A DNA stretch of 38,443 bases from JBAROU01 sp049642385. GTDB taxonomy: Bacteria > Chloroflexota > Dehalococcoidia > DSTF01 > RBG-16-68-14. The translations under genes were made by a program, and so were the position numbers. The stretch is taken from positions 1 to 38,443 of the forward strand of contig JBAROU010000079.1 of NCBI GenBank assembly GCA_049642385.1. The letters are read 5' to 3'. The notes beneath the pieces were generated by a model, which had not been told where the DNA came from, did not search any database, and saw nothing but the letters and a program-made list of their open reading frames with translations. How positions within the stretch are numbered: the stretch's first letter is position 1; each line of letters starts with the position of its first letter. Below, in pieces: positions 15,701 through 21,871 of this stretch.

Positions 15701-16519
15701 GAACTCCAGCTTCAGGTCGCACGCGTCGGCGATAACCTGTGTGTTGTCGACGGCCTCCGGCAGCTCGGCGAAACGTGCGCGGATCTCGGCTTCGGACTGG
15801 ATGTAGTAGACCGGCGCGTTCATCCGCATGCGCTTCTCGTCCAGCACGGAGGAGTTGGTGCCGATGCAGAGCAGCACGTCGTGGTCGTCGGCGTCGCTCG
15901 GATAGATGTAGTGGCTATCGACCGTGGCGACGAGCGGAATATCCGTCTCGCGCGAGAGCTCGACGAGCTGCTTGTTCACGCGCGTTACGTCCGCTAGGCC
16001 GTTCTCCTGCATCTCCAGGTAGTAGCTGTCGAAGACGTCGCGGCTCCAGTTCGCCAGCTCCAGCGCGTCGTCGCGTCGGCCGTCCATCAGCAGCCTGTGC
16101 ATCTCGCTCGAGTTGCAGCCGGAGAGGGCGATGATCCCCCGCCCGTACCGCGCGAGCAGCTCGCGGTCCATGCGCGGCTTGTAGTAGTAGCCCTCCAGGT
16201 TCGCCTTCGTCACCAGCGCCAGCAGGTTCTTGTAGCCCTGCTGGTTCCGCGCCAGCAGCGTCAGATGGTAGGGTGACTTCTCCTGGGGGTCGCGCGACCG
16301 CCGGTCGCCCGGCGCAACATACGCCTCGACGCCGATGATCGGCTTGATATCGCGTTTCAGGGCCTCCTGATAGAAATCGACAGCGCCGTGGAGGGCGCCG
16401 TGGTCCGTGATGGCGCAGGCCTGCTGCCCCATCTCGCCCACCCGATCGAGAAGCTGCGGGATCCGCGAGAGGCCATCGAGGAGGCTGTACTCGGTATGAA
16501 GGTGAAGGTGAGTAAACAT
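12785..16519 (-). CDS. dnaE: DNA polymerase III subunit alpha
   Basis: A 1244-residue replicative polymerase. The N-terminal PHP domain begins MFTHLHLHTEYSLLDG, with ITDHG and IGVEAYV following. The palm contains PDVDLDLADDRRDEVFRYAA (the two catalytic Asp of the DxD) and the third Asp in LLKMDLLGL. A (HhH)2 and beta-clamp-binding region follows, then the OB domain (GTLAGMVGNTRRLYTRAGRPF). A low-complexity linker leads to a C-terminal domain (RMMAALRDFPGEDEV-like). I prefer the ATG at 16519 because the family starts at this residue and a TATAAT covers the other in-frame ATG at 16552. It is divergent from nfu and followed after 17 bases by the nuclease gene. Confidence 0.97.
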   Translation of the reverse strand: MFTHLHLHTEYSLLDGLSRIPQLLDRVGEMGQQACAITDHGALHGAVDFYQEALKRDIKPIIGVEAYVAPGDRRSRDPQEKSPYHLTLLARNQQGYKNLLALVTKANLEGYYYKPRMDRELLARYGRGIIALSGCNSSEMHRLLMDGRRDDALELANWSRDVFDSYYLEMQENGLADVTRVNKQLVELSRETDIPLVATVDSHYIYPSDADDHDVLLCIGTNSSVLDEKRMRMNAPVYYIQSEAEIRARFAELPEAVDNTQVIADACDLKLEFGRLHLPDADLPPGVSPDEHLANLSRAGLERRYSDITDDVRARLQYELDVVRETGFANYILVVYDFAQFARTNGIAMGVRGSAAGSLILYCLGVTDVDPLEHRLVFERFLNPERREMPDVDLDLADDRRDEVFRYAAAKYGEDHVAQIITFGTLGAKAALRDTGRALGMTYGDTDRVARLVPAALNMTIERALDESTELHAVYEADTQVRKLVDTARRLEGIARHSSTHAAGLVISREPLLEHVPLQRPSRGDDSALPTTQYAMQQVQQIGLLKMDLLGLVNLTILARAVELIRETRGEEIDLQALPSGDRQTYEMLSKGETFGVFQLESAGMRRYIQELRPSSITDLTAMVALYRPGPIQHIPTFCRAKHGLEEIAYPHADLADILDETYGVITTQDQVLLIAQKFAGYTLGEADVMRKAMGKKIAPVMRAERERFVKGAKRNGYSEGEAQEIFELILPFAGYAFNKAHAVCYATIAYQTAYLKAHYPAEYMTAVLAYSGSHPAGAHPRIAAAVAECTKLGIAVLPPSVNHSEANFALEKEDDGADAPPVGRASIRFGLQQIKNVGTGAAESIVEARRLEGPFTAIDDFCRRVNLKSVNKRALESLAKTGAFEGLGDRPDGRSYDRGTLLANLDRLVSLAQREQRLRETGQATMFDLFGDEVATPMPGLELEPAPVPRAEELAWEKELLGIYVSEHPFKAAAGALAPYVTSVCAELAAEAVQTASTNGSDGDDAAVASSLPSQGRDGTLAGMVGNTRRLYTRAGRPFCAAEIEDLSGTVEVTVWPELFERTQDYWVEGSIVLMQVRARERNGRLQIAVQEVELVDTSESASSEFRPPDWLRKANGGAEKLEVRGSKSEAAPQQDPSPSPTVRPADSPVATATRAALRIELRETEDESADRDRLQRLMAALRDFPGEDEVRLTVRTLDGESQRVALPAARASAELTARLQEVLGDAGAVEGDAGGDKLPLSS
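13126..13153. repeat. Four 7-base tandem repeats in the dnaE linker
   Basis: CCTCGGA, CTTCGAA, CCTCGAA and CTTCGAG follow one another without gaps (consensus CYTCGRR). They encode the low-complexity linker KLEVRGSKSE between the OB and C-terminal domains of DnaE. The 28-base length is not a multiple of three. Confidence 0.6.
13835..13849. repeat. 15-base palindromic module in dnaE, shared with recJ
   Basis: GCGCCCGTCTGGGCG is identical to 20518-20532 in recJ. In DnaE the complementary strand encodes RPDGR. Near-palindromic. Confidence 0.45.
14043..14060. repeat. GCCCGTCC-N4-GGCGGG element in dnaE
   Basis: The arms GCCCGTCC and GGCGGG flank GACA here. The same arms flank TGCC at 20011-20028 in recJ. 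Here the coding (minus) strand reads APPVGRA in DnaE. Confidence 0.35.
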
Positions 16520-16550
16520 GTTATCGCTACTGTCGAATCTGGGCACCGCC

Positions 16551-16556
16551 ATTATA
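16551..16556 (-). promoter_or_regulatory. TATAAT -10 for dnaE
   Basis: A perfect TATAAT on the minus strand lies 31 bases before the ATG at 16519. The -35 region is not recognisable. It overlaps the ATG at 16552 and thereby argues against that start. Confidence 0.45.
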
Positions 16557-16656
16557 GCAGCGATTCGGCTCTCAGGGCGGCCCGCTTATGTTCAATTTCG
16601 GCGAAGGCATGATCTCCTCCGGTGTCGCCCGCGCCAGCGTGCTACCATGAGCTTGT

Positions 16657-16947
16657 ATGACCGAGGCGCTGGCGCAGGCGGACCTGGAGCAGCAGGTCGA
16701 TCGCGCGCTCGACGAGCTGCGCCCCTACATCCACTCCCACGGCGGCGAGGTGAACGTCCTCGAAATCACCGAAGAGGGCGTCGCGCGCCTGCAGATGCTC
16801 GGCTCCTGTAACGGCTGCCCGATGAGCATGCTCACCATGCGCCTGGGCATCGAGCGCATCCTGGCCGAGAAGGTGCCCCAGCTCAAGGGCACCGAAGCCG
16901 TCTTTGTAGACGACTTCGAGTGGCCGGAGATCGCGGCGGAAGACTAG
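16657..16947 (+). CDS. NifU C-terminal domain (Nfu-type) Fe-S cluster carrier
   Basis: A 96-residue protein covering a single Nfu domain. It has the helix VDRALDELRPYIHSHGGEVNV and the cluster-binding CxxC in LGSCNGCPMSMLTMRLGIERIL. Nfu proteins bind a [4Fe-4S] cluster across a dimer interface through this motif and deliver it to target enzymes. Length and motif are complete. The ATG at 16657 has no convincing Shine-Dalgarno sequence; TACCAT ends eight bases upstream, so the mRNA may be leaderless. It is divergent from dnaE and separated from fabD by a promoter. Confidence 0.92.
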   Translation: MTEALAQADLEQQVDRALDELRPYIHSHGGEVNVLEITEEGVARLQMLGSCNGCPMSMLTMRLGIERILAEKVPQLKGTEAVFVDDFEWPEIAAED

Positions 16948-16971
16948 CGTTCCAAACTCACGGCGCGCGGC

Positions 16972-17000
16972 TTCGCAGCCGTGGACGCCTGTGGTATAGT
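16972..17000 (+). promoter_or_regulatory. Promoter for fabD-fabF
   Basis: TTCGCA (16972-16977, 4 of 6) is followed after 17 bases by TATAGT (16995-17000, 5 of 6), preceded by an extended -10 TGG. The predicted start is near 17007, about 45 bases before fabD. Confidence 0.6.
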
Positions 17001-17012
17001 AGGGCAACGTAA

Positions 17013-17039
17013 GGCCAGCTGGCCTCGCTAGGGGCGAGG
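17013..17039 (+). promoter_or_regulatory. Hairpin-forming leader of fabD
   Basis: The leader holds the palindrome GGCCAGCTGGCC (17013-17024) and, overlapping it, CCTCGC pairing with GCGAGG (17023-17028 / 17034-17039). The second arm contains a GAGG that would serve a GTG start at 17045, so folding could affect translation. Confidence 0.3.
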
Positions 17040-17053
17040 TCGAGGTGCCCGCC

Positions 17054-18130
17054 ATGACCAAGGACCCCTCCCGGCGCCACGAATCGAACGGCACAGCGCA
17101 GCAGGCCAATCGCCGCGGGCTCGCGCTGCTCTTCCCCGGCCAGGGTTCGCAGCACGTCGGCATGGGCAAGCGCATCGCCGACGTTTCGGAGTCGGCGCGC
17201 CAGGTCTTCGCCCAGGCCGATGAGGCCCTGGGCATTCGCATCTCCCGCCTCTGCTTCTATGGCTCCGAGAAGGAGCTGGAAGACACCGTCAACACCCAAC
17301 CCGCGATTCTCGCCACCAGCGTCGCCTACCTCGCCTACCTGCGCGAGCGTCTCGCCGAGGTGGGGCGTCGCCTGCGGCCGTCGTTCATGGCCGGACACAG
17401 CCTCGGGCAGTTTTCCGCCGCCGTCGCCGCCGAGTCGCTGGACTTCGGCGATGGGCTGCGCCTCGTGCTCCAACGCGGGCGGATCATGGCGGAGTGGGCG
17501 CGCACGAGGCCTGGCGGCCTCGCCGCGATCCTGGGTCTCAGCGAGAGCGACGTTCGTGACGTCTGCGAAGACGCGCAAGGCGACGTGGCGGTCGCCGTGA
17601 TCAACACGCCTGACCAGACGGTTATCTGCGGCGAGGACGACGCCCTCCAACGCGCGATGAAGCTGGCCCGCGAACGAGGTGCCCGCCCACTGCGCCTGCG
17701 GATCGGCGTGCCGGGCCACACGCCCATGATGCGCGATGCCGGCCGCGAACTCTCGCACTTTATCTCGACGCTGCGATTCCATGAGCCGAAGACCCCGCTC
17801 GTCTCCAACATCTCCAGCAAGCTGCTCACCACCGCGGACGAAGTACGCCAGGAACTCTCCGACCAGATCTGCGCGGCGGTGCAGTGGGCCCGCTGCGTCG
17901 TTGCGATGAATGAGCAAGGCGCGGACACCTTCGTCGAGGTTGGTCCCGGACACACGCTCTCCAGCATCGTCCGCCGCATCCGTGGCGAAGCGCAGATCTT
18001 CACAGCCGAAGATGCTACGGCGGAGCAGTTGCGCAGTCTGGCCGGCACCGTACCCCTCGCGCACGCTCGTAGCGACGCCAACCCGTCCGACGATAAGCCC
18101 CACGACATCGAGGTCGGGATCGCTTCGTGA
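17054..18130 (+). CDS. fabD: Malonyl-CoA:ACP transacylase
   Basis: A 358-residue fatty-acid synthesis enzyme that loads malonyl groups onto acyl carrier protein. It has the N-terminal LALLFPGQGSQHVGMG, the nucleophile in AGHSLGQFSAAVAA (Ser near 116), the Arg in VLQRGRIM, the catalytic His in GVPGHTPMM, and FVEVGPGHTLSS near the C-terminus. A hydrophilic 23-residue N-terminal and a 40-residue C-terminal extension are longer than in E. coli FabD. The ATG at 17054 has GAGG eight bases before it; a GTG at 17045 is an alternative. Its TGA overlaps the GTG of fabF, so the two are translationally coupled. Confidence 0.93.
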   Translation: MTKDPSRRHESNGTAQQANRRGLALLFPGQGSQHVGMGKRIADVSESARQVFAQADEALGIRISRLCFYGSEKELEDTVNTQPAILATSVAYLAYLRERLAEVGRRLRPSFMAGHSLGQFSAAVAAESLDFGDGLRLVLQRGRIMAEWARTRPGGLAAILGLSESDVRDVCEDAQGDVAVAVINTPDQTVICGEDDALQRAMKLARERGARPLRLRIGVPGHTPMMRDAGRELSHFISTLRFHEPKTPLVSNISSKLLTTADEVRQELSDQICAAVQWARCVVAMNEQGADTFVEVGPGHTLSSIVRRIRGEAQIFTAEDATAEQLRSLAGTVPLAHARSDANPSDDKPHDIEVGIAS

Positions 18131-19401
18131 CCAACCCCTATCCCCCGTTCCACGAGCTGCCCGACGACCAGCGGGTGGTCGTGACGGGCCTTGGTACCGT
18201 TTGCCCCCTCGGCAACGACGTCGCAACGGCCTGGCCCGCGATTGTTGACGGCCGCTCCGGCGTCGGGCGTCTCACTAAGTTCGACGCGTCAGTCCTCGAG
18301 AACGACATCGTCGCCGAAGTGCGCGACTTCCATCCCGAGGAAGTCATCCCCACGAAGGACCTGCGGCGCATGTCCGTCCCCGCCCAGTACGCCGTCGTCG
18401 CAGCCCAGGAGGCCGCCGCCGACGCAGGCCTCGTCGTCGACGAGTCCAACGCCTCCGAAGTAGGAGTCGTGTTCGGCTCCGCGGGCGGGGGCTATGCGCT
18501 GATCCTGGAGCAGCAGCGGATCCTCCAGGAACGCGGCGCGCGTCGCGTCAGCCCGTTCCTCATCTCACATATGATCCCGGACGCTGCGTCTGGCCACATC
18601 GCGATCACGCTGGGCGCCCGGGGGCCGAACATCTGCCCGACAGCCGCCTGCGCCACCGGCACTGCCGCCGTTGGCGAAGCGATGGAGACGATCCGCCGCG
18701 GCGACGCTCGCGCGATCGTCTGCGGCGGCACGGACGAGCCCGTCCTGCCCGTGCTCATGGCTGGCTTCCACGCGCTCCGTGGCAACGCGACCGACCCCGA
18801 CCCCGCGAAAGCGTGCAAGCCCTTCGATGCGCGGCGCAACGGCTTCGTCATCGGCGAGGGCGCCGCCGCGCTCGTGCTCGAAAGCCTCGCCTCCGCACGC
18901 GACCGCGGCGCTCGCTGTTACGCCGAAGTCGTCGGCTACGGTACCAGCAACGACGCGCACGATATGGAGGCCTCGCACGAGTCCGCGCGCGGTCCCACGC
19001 TCGCGCTGCGTCTGGCGCTCCGCAAGTCCGGCCTCCCGCTCGAGGAGATCGACTACGTCAATGCTCACGGCACCGGCACGCCCCTCAACGACAAGGTCGA
19101 GACGGCCGCACTCAAGGCCGTGTTCGGCGCGCATGCCTACGACCTCGCTGTCAGCTCTACGAAGTCGATGGTCGGCCACCTGATGGGCGGCGCCGGCGCG
19201 CTCGAGGCGCTTGTGACGGTGAAGGCGATCCATGAGCGCGTCATCCCACCCACGATCAACTACGAAGTGCCCGACCCCGAGTGCGACCTGGACTACGTGC
19301 CCAACGTCGCTCGACAGCAAGACGTGCGCGCTGCGCTCTCGAACTCGGTCGGCCTGGGCGGCCACAACGCCACCGTAGTCTTCCGGCGGCTCGACCAGTA
19401 G
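18127..19401 (+). CDS. fabF: Beta-ketoacyl-ACP synthase II
   Basis: A 424-residue condensing enzyme of type II fatty-acid synthesis. The Cys-His-His triad is complete: Cys175 in TAACATGTAAVGEAM, His in YVNAHGTGTPLNDK (about 315) and His in STKSMVGHLMGGAGALE (about 352). The N-terminal VVVTGLGTVCPLGND and the C-terminal NSVGLGGHNATVVFRR are typical. It begins with GTG in a GTGA overlap with fabD. No acyl-carrier-protein gene lies in this window, so the pair is separated from the rest of the fab genes. Confidence 0.95.
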   Translation: MTNPYPPFHELPDDQRVVVTGLGTVCPLGNDVATAWPAIVDGRSGVGRLTKFDASVLENDIVAEVRDFHPEEVIPTKDLRRMSVPAQYAVVAAQEAAADAGLVVDESNASEVGVVFGSAGGGYALILEQQRILQERGARRVSPFLISHMIPDAASGHIAITLGARGPNICPTAACATGTAAVGEAMETIRRGDARAIVCGGTDEPVLPVLMAGFHALRGNATDPDPAKACKPFDARRNGFVIGEGAAALVLESLASARDRGARCYAEVVGYGTSNDAHDMEASHESARGPTLALRLALRKSGLPLEEIDYVNAHGTGTPLNDKVETAALKAVFGAHAYDLAVSSTKSMVGHLMGGAGALEALVTVKAIHERVIPPTINYEVPDPECDLDYVPNVARQQDVRAALSNSVGLGGHNATVVFRRLDQ

Positions 19402-19457
19402 GCTAGACTACTCGAGCAACCCCGCTGCCAGAGCAAGCGTGTTTCAGGAGGGATGTC

Positions 19458-19940
19458 ATGACCACACGAGAAGAGTTGATTACCGGCCTCGAAATGATCG
19501 TCCGTGAAGGATTGCGCACCACCAAGGACTTTGGGTCCGACGACTGGGCAATGAAGATCCACGATGATGAAGGCGGCGGCTGGACGCGCAAACAGATCTA
19601 CGCTCACCTCACCTCCACCGCCGAAATTTCTCCCGGCTTCCTGGGCTCCCTCGCGAATGCGCAGGAAGGCCAGGATGCCGGCGCCGGCTTCGACATCGGT
19701 GCCTTCAACGCGCAACAGGTCGCCGCAAAGGACAACATGAGCCCGAAAGACCTGCTGGAGAAGTTCAAGGGGGCCAACGACCAACTCGTCGAGTACGTCC
19801 GGAACATGCCGGACGAGCAGCTCCAGCAGAAGCGGCGCTTCGGCGCTGCCGAGGGGTCGGTCGCCGAGATCATGGACAGCGTACTCGTGCTGCACGGTCT
19901 CGCCCACATCTATCTCGCCAGCACCCGTGCCTTCGTCTAG
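19458..19940 (+). CDS. DinB/maleylpyruvate isomerase-like four-helix protein
   Basis: A 160-residue soluble protein with the four-helix DinB/MDMPI pattern. An N-terminal helix (REELITGLEMIVREGLR) is followed by WTRKQIYAHLTS, where the His is a usual metal ligand, and the C-terminal helix has LVLHGLAHIYLAS with two further His. The spacing (one His near 50, two near 145-150) fits the three-His metal site of this superfamily. Members are thiol-dependent isomerases, transferases or of unknown function. GGAGGG precedes the ATG. It sits between fabF and recJ, with only 11 bases before recJ, and is probably cotranscribed with it. Confidence 0.7.
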   Translation: MTTREELITGLEMIVREGLRTTKDFGSDDWAMKIHDDEGGGWTRKQIYAHLTSTAEISPGFLGSLANAQEGQDAGAGFDIGAFNAQQVAAKDNMSPKDLLEKFKGANDQLVEYVRNMPDEQLQQKRRFGAAEGSVAEIMDSVLVLHGLAHIYLASTRAFV

Positions 19941-19951
19941 GCCGCGACGCG

Positions 19952-21664
19952 ATGACGGCGTCCCAAACGAAGGCCCCCACCTCCAAACGCTGGCGCGTGA
20001 AACCCGAGCCGCCCGTCCTGCCGGCGGGCGAGTGGCCAGCGCTCATCGGCACGCTGCTCGCGCATCGCGGCGTTCGCACCACCGACGAGGCGCGCGCTTT
20101 CTTCGACACCACCGCAGCGACTGGCCTGTTCGCCCTGCCCGATCTCGATCGCGCCGTCGAGCGCCTCACGCGCGCCTGCCACTCGGGCGAGACGGTCGCG
20201 GTCTTCGGCGACTTCGATGTCGATGGCGTGACCGCGGCGGCGCTCCTCACCGAAGGCCTCCGCTCGCTGGGCGCCCAGCCGATCCCCTACCTGCCCCATC
20301 GCGTCAACGAAGGCTACGGTCTGAACACCACCGCGATCGGCTCGCTGCGCGCGCTCGGCGCGACGCTGCTCGTCACCGCCGACTGCGGCACCAGCTCGGT
20401 GCAGGAGATCGCGTTCGCGCGCGGGCAGGGCATGGATGTCGTCGTCCTCGATCACCACACCGTGCCGCCGCAGCTCCCGATCGGCGTCGCCATCGTGAAC
20501 CCCAAGCGCCCGGACGGGCGCCCGTCTGGGCGCGATCCAGCGACGAAGGAGGAGCCTGCGGCCTGCGGCATCGCCTACTACGTCCTCGTCGCGCTGCACG
20601 ATGCGCTCGGCCGAGCGCCGGACGAGGCGTCCATGCTGGAGCTCGTCGCGCTCGGTACCGTGTGCGACCTCGCCCCGCTCGTCGGCGAGAACCGCAGTCT
20701 GGTGCAGCGCGGCCTGCAGGCGATCGCTCGCACGCGACGCCCCGGCCTGCGCGCGCTGCTCGATATCGCAGGTGGGGACGCCGCGCGCGTCGATACGGAG
20801 ACCGTCGGCTTTGGGCTGGGGCCGCGCCTCAACGCCGCCGGTCGCCTCGCGCACGCGCGTCTCGCGTTTGACCTTCTCACCTGTGGCGACGAAGACGAAG
20901 CGCAGCGCCTTGCGACAGAGTTGGACTCGCTCAACCGCCAGCGCCAGCGCGCCACGGAGACCGCGCTTGCTCTTGCCGAAGAGCTGATGGCGGAGGAGGG
21001 CGAACCGCCCCTGATCATGATCGGCCACGAAGAGTTCCCGTCCGGCATCGTTGGGCTGATCGCCGCGCGTCTCGCCGATTCGCGTCACCGGCCTGCCATC
21101 GCGTACGAGCGCGGCGCCCAGACCAGCCGCGCCAGCGCGCGCAGCATCCCGGAGTTCGACGTCACGGCCGCGCTGCGCACCTGCCCGGAGCTGTTCGAGC
21201 GCTTCGGCGGCCATCGGATGGCCGCGGGCTTCACCGCCAAGAACGAAAACCTGCCCGCGATCAAGGAGCGCCTGATCGCCCACGCAGCCGAGGAGCTGCG
21301 CGGGCTTGAGCTCACGCCGGGCATCGACATCGATGCGGAGCTGCCGCTCTCGGCCCTGCGCGGCGAGGAGATTCGCTGGCTGCGTCGCATGTCGCCCTAT
21401 GGCGTCGGCAACCCGGAGCCGGCCTTCCTCAGTTGCAACGTCCTCGTCGCCGAACGGCGCGCCGTCGGCCAGGACGGTCGCCACCTCCGCCTCAAGCTGC
21501 GCGACGGCGCTCTCATCTGGCCCGCCATCGCATTTCGGCAAGAGGGCGAAGGCATCGACGAGGGCGCCCACATCGATATCGTCTACAGCATCTCCGCCGA
21601 CCGCCGCACATCAGACGCCCTCGAGCTACGCGTGTTAGACATGCGCCTGGCCGTCACCGCGTAG
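19952..21664 (+). CDS. recJ: Single-stranded-DNA-specific exonuclease RecJ
   Basis: A 570-residue 5'-3' exonuclease of the DHH family, used in recombination and mismatch repair. Motifs in order are VFGDFDVDGVTAA (86-92 metal site), VTADCGTSS, VVLDHHTVP (167-169, DHH), LGTVCDLAPL, GFGLGPRLNAAGRL, and the DHHA1 domain ending in HRMAAGFTAK; an OB-like C-terminal part follows. After the family's NPKRPD, a segment at about 189-200 (GRPSGRDPATKE) is somewhat longer than usual and coincides with a GC-rich palindrome. The ATG at 19952 lacks a strong ribosome site, which is consistent with coupling to the gene before it. Confidence 0.95.
   Translation: MTASQTKAPTSKRWRVKPEPPVLPAGEWPALIGTLLAHRGVRTTDEARAFFDTTAATGLFALPDLDRAVERLTRACHSGETVAVFGDFDVDGVTAAALLTEGLRSLGAQPIPYLPHRVNEGYGLNTTAIGSLRALGATLLVTADCGTSSVQEIAFARGQGMDVVVLDHHTVPPQLPIGVAIVNPKRPDGRPSGRDPATKEEPAACGIAYYVLVALHDALGRAPDEASMLELVALGTVCDLAPLVGENRSLVQRGLQAIARTRRPGLRALLDIAGGDAARVDTETVGFGLGPRLNAAGRLAHARLAFDLLTCGDEDEAQRLATELDSLNRQRQRATETALALAEELMAEEGEPPLIMIGHEEFPSGIVGLIAARLADSRHRPAIAYERGAQTSRASARSIPEFDVTAALRTCPELFERFGGHRMAAGFTAKNENLPAIKERLIAHAAEELRGLELTPGIDIDAELPLSALRGEEIRWLRRMSPYGVGNPEPAFLSCNVLVAERRAVGQDGRHLRLKLRDGALIWPAIAFRQEGEGIDEGAHIDIVYSISADRRTSDALELRVLDMRLAVTA
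20011..20028. repeat. GCCCGTCC-N4-GGCGGG element in recJ
   Basis: It has the same arms as 14043-14060 in dnaE, flanking TGCC. It encodes PPVLPAG near the N-terminus of RecJ. Confidence 0.35.
20506..20534. repeat. GC-rich palindromic element in recJ
   Basis: CGCCCGGACGGGC is followed directly by GCCCGTCTGGGCGCG, two near-inverted modules. The first recurs in the CoA-transferase gene (10967-11005), and the second is identical over 15 bases to dnaE 13835-13849. Confidence 0.5.
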
Positions 21665-21767
21665 GCGCGACCATCCGGCTCTGTTGGTCGTAGCCGAGCC
21701 TTTCCAGCTCGGTCTCGCGCGGTCCGAGCGCGCGATATCGCCAAGGTGGGCGTCGCGGCAGCGGTAG

Positions 21768-21807
21768 GGGCGTAGCTTTAGCTGCGCCCTGGCGACCGAA
21801 GGTCGCC
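21768..21807. repeat. Tandem hairpin element downstream of recJ
   Basis: Two hairpins are adjacent. GGGCGTAGCT / AGCTGCGCCC (21768-21789) has 10 base pairs, counting one G-U pair, with a TT centre. GGCGACC / GGTCGCC (21791-21807) has 7 pairs with a GAA loop. No T-run follows. The element fills the 207-base gap between recJ and the LuxR-type gene and may be a dispersed REP-like repeat or a terminator; the rest of the gap shows no gene. Confidence 0.5.
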
Positions 21808-21871
21808 GCCCTGTCCTTACGTTCCTCCAAGATCAGTGTAATTCGCCCCATCCGGCGCTACCCTATCCTTA

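Noticed and set aside
13244..15997. A 917-codon open frame on the plus strand
   Set aside because: It lies wholly antisense to dnaE, whose domains are complete. Its translation is Arg/Val/Leu-rich without recognisable domains, as expected of the complementary frame of GC-rich coding DNA.
19937..21571. A 544-codon open frame on the minus strand
   Set aside because: It is antisense to recJ, whose DHH motifs are intact, and has low-information composition.
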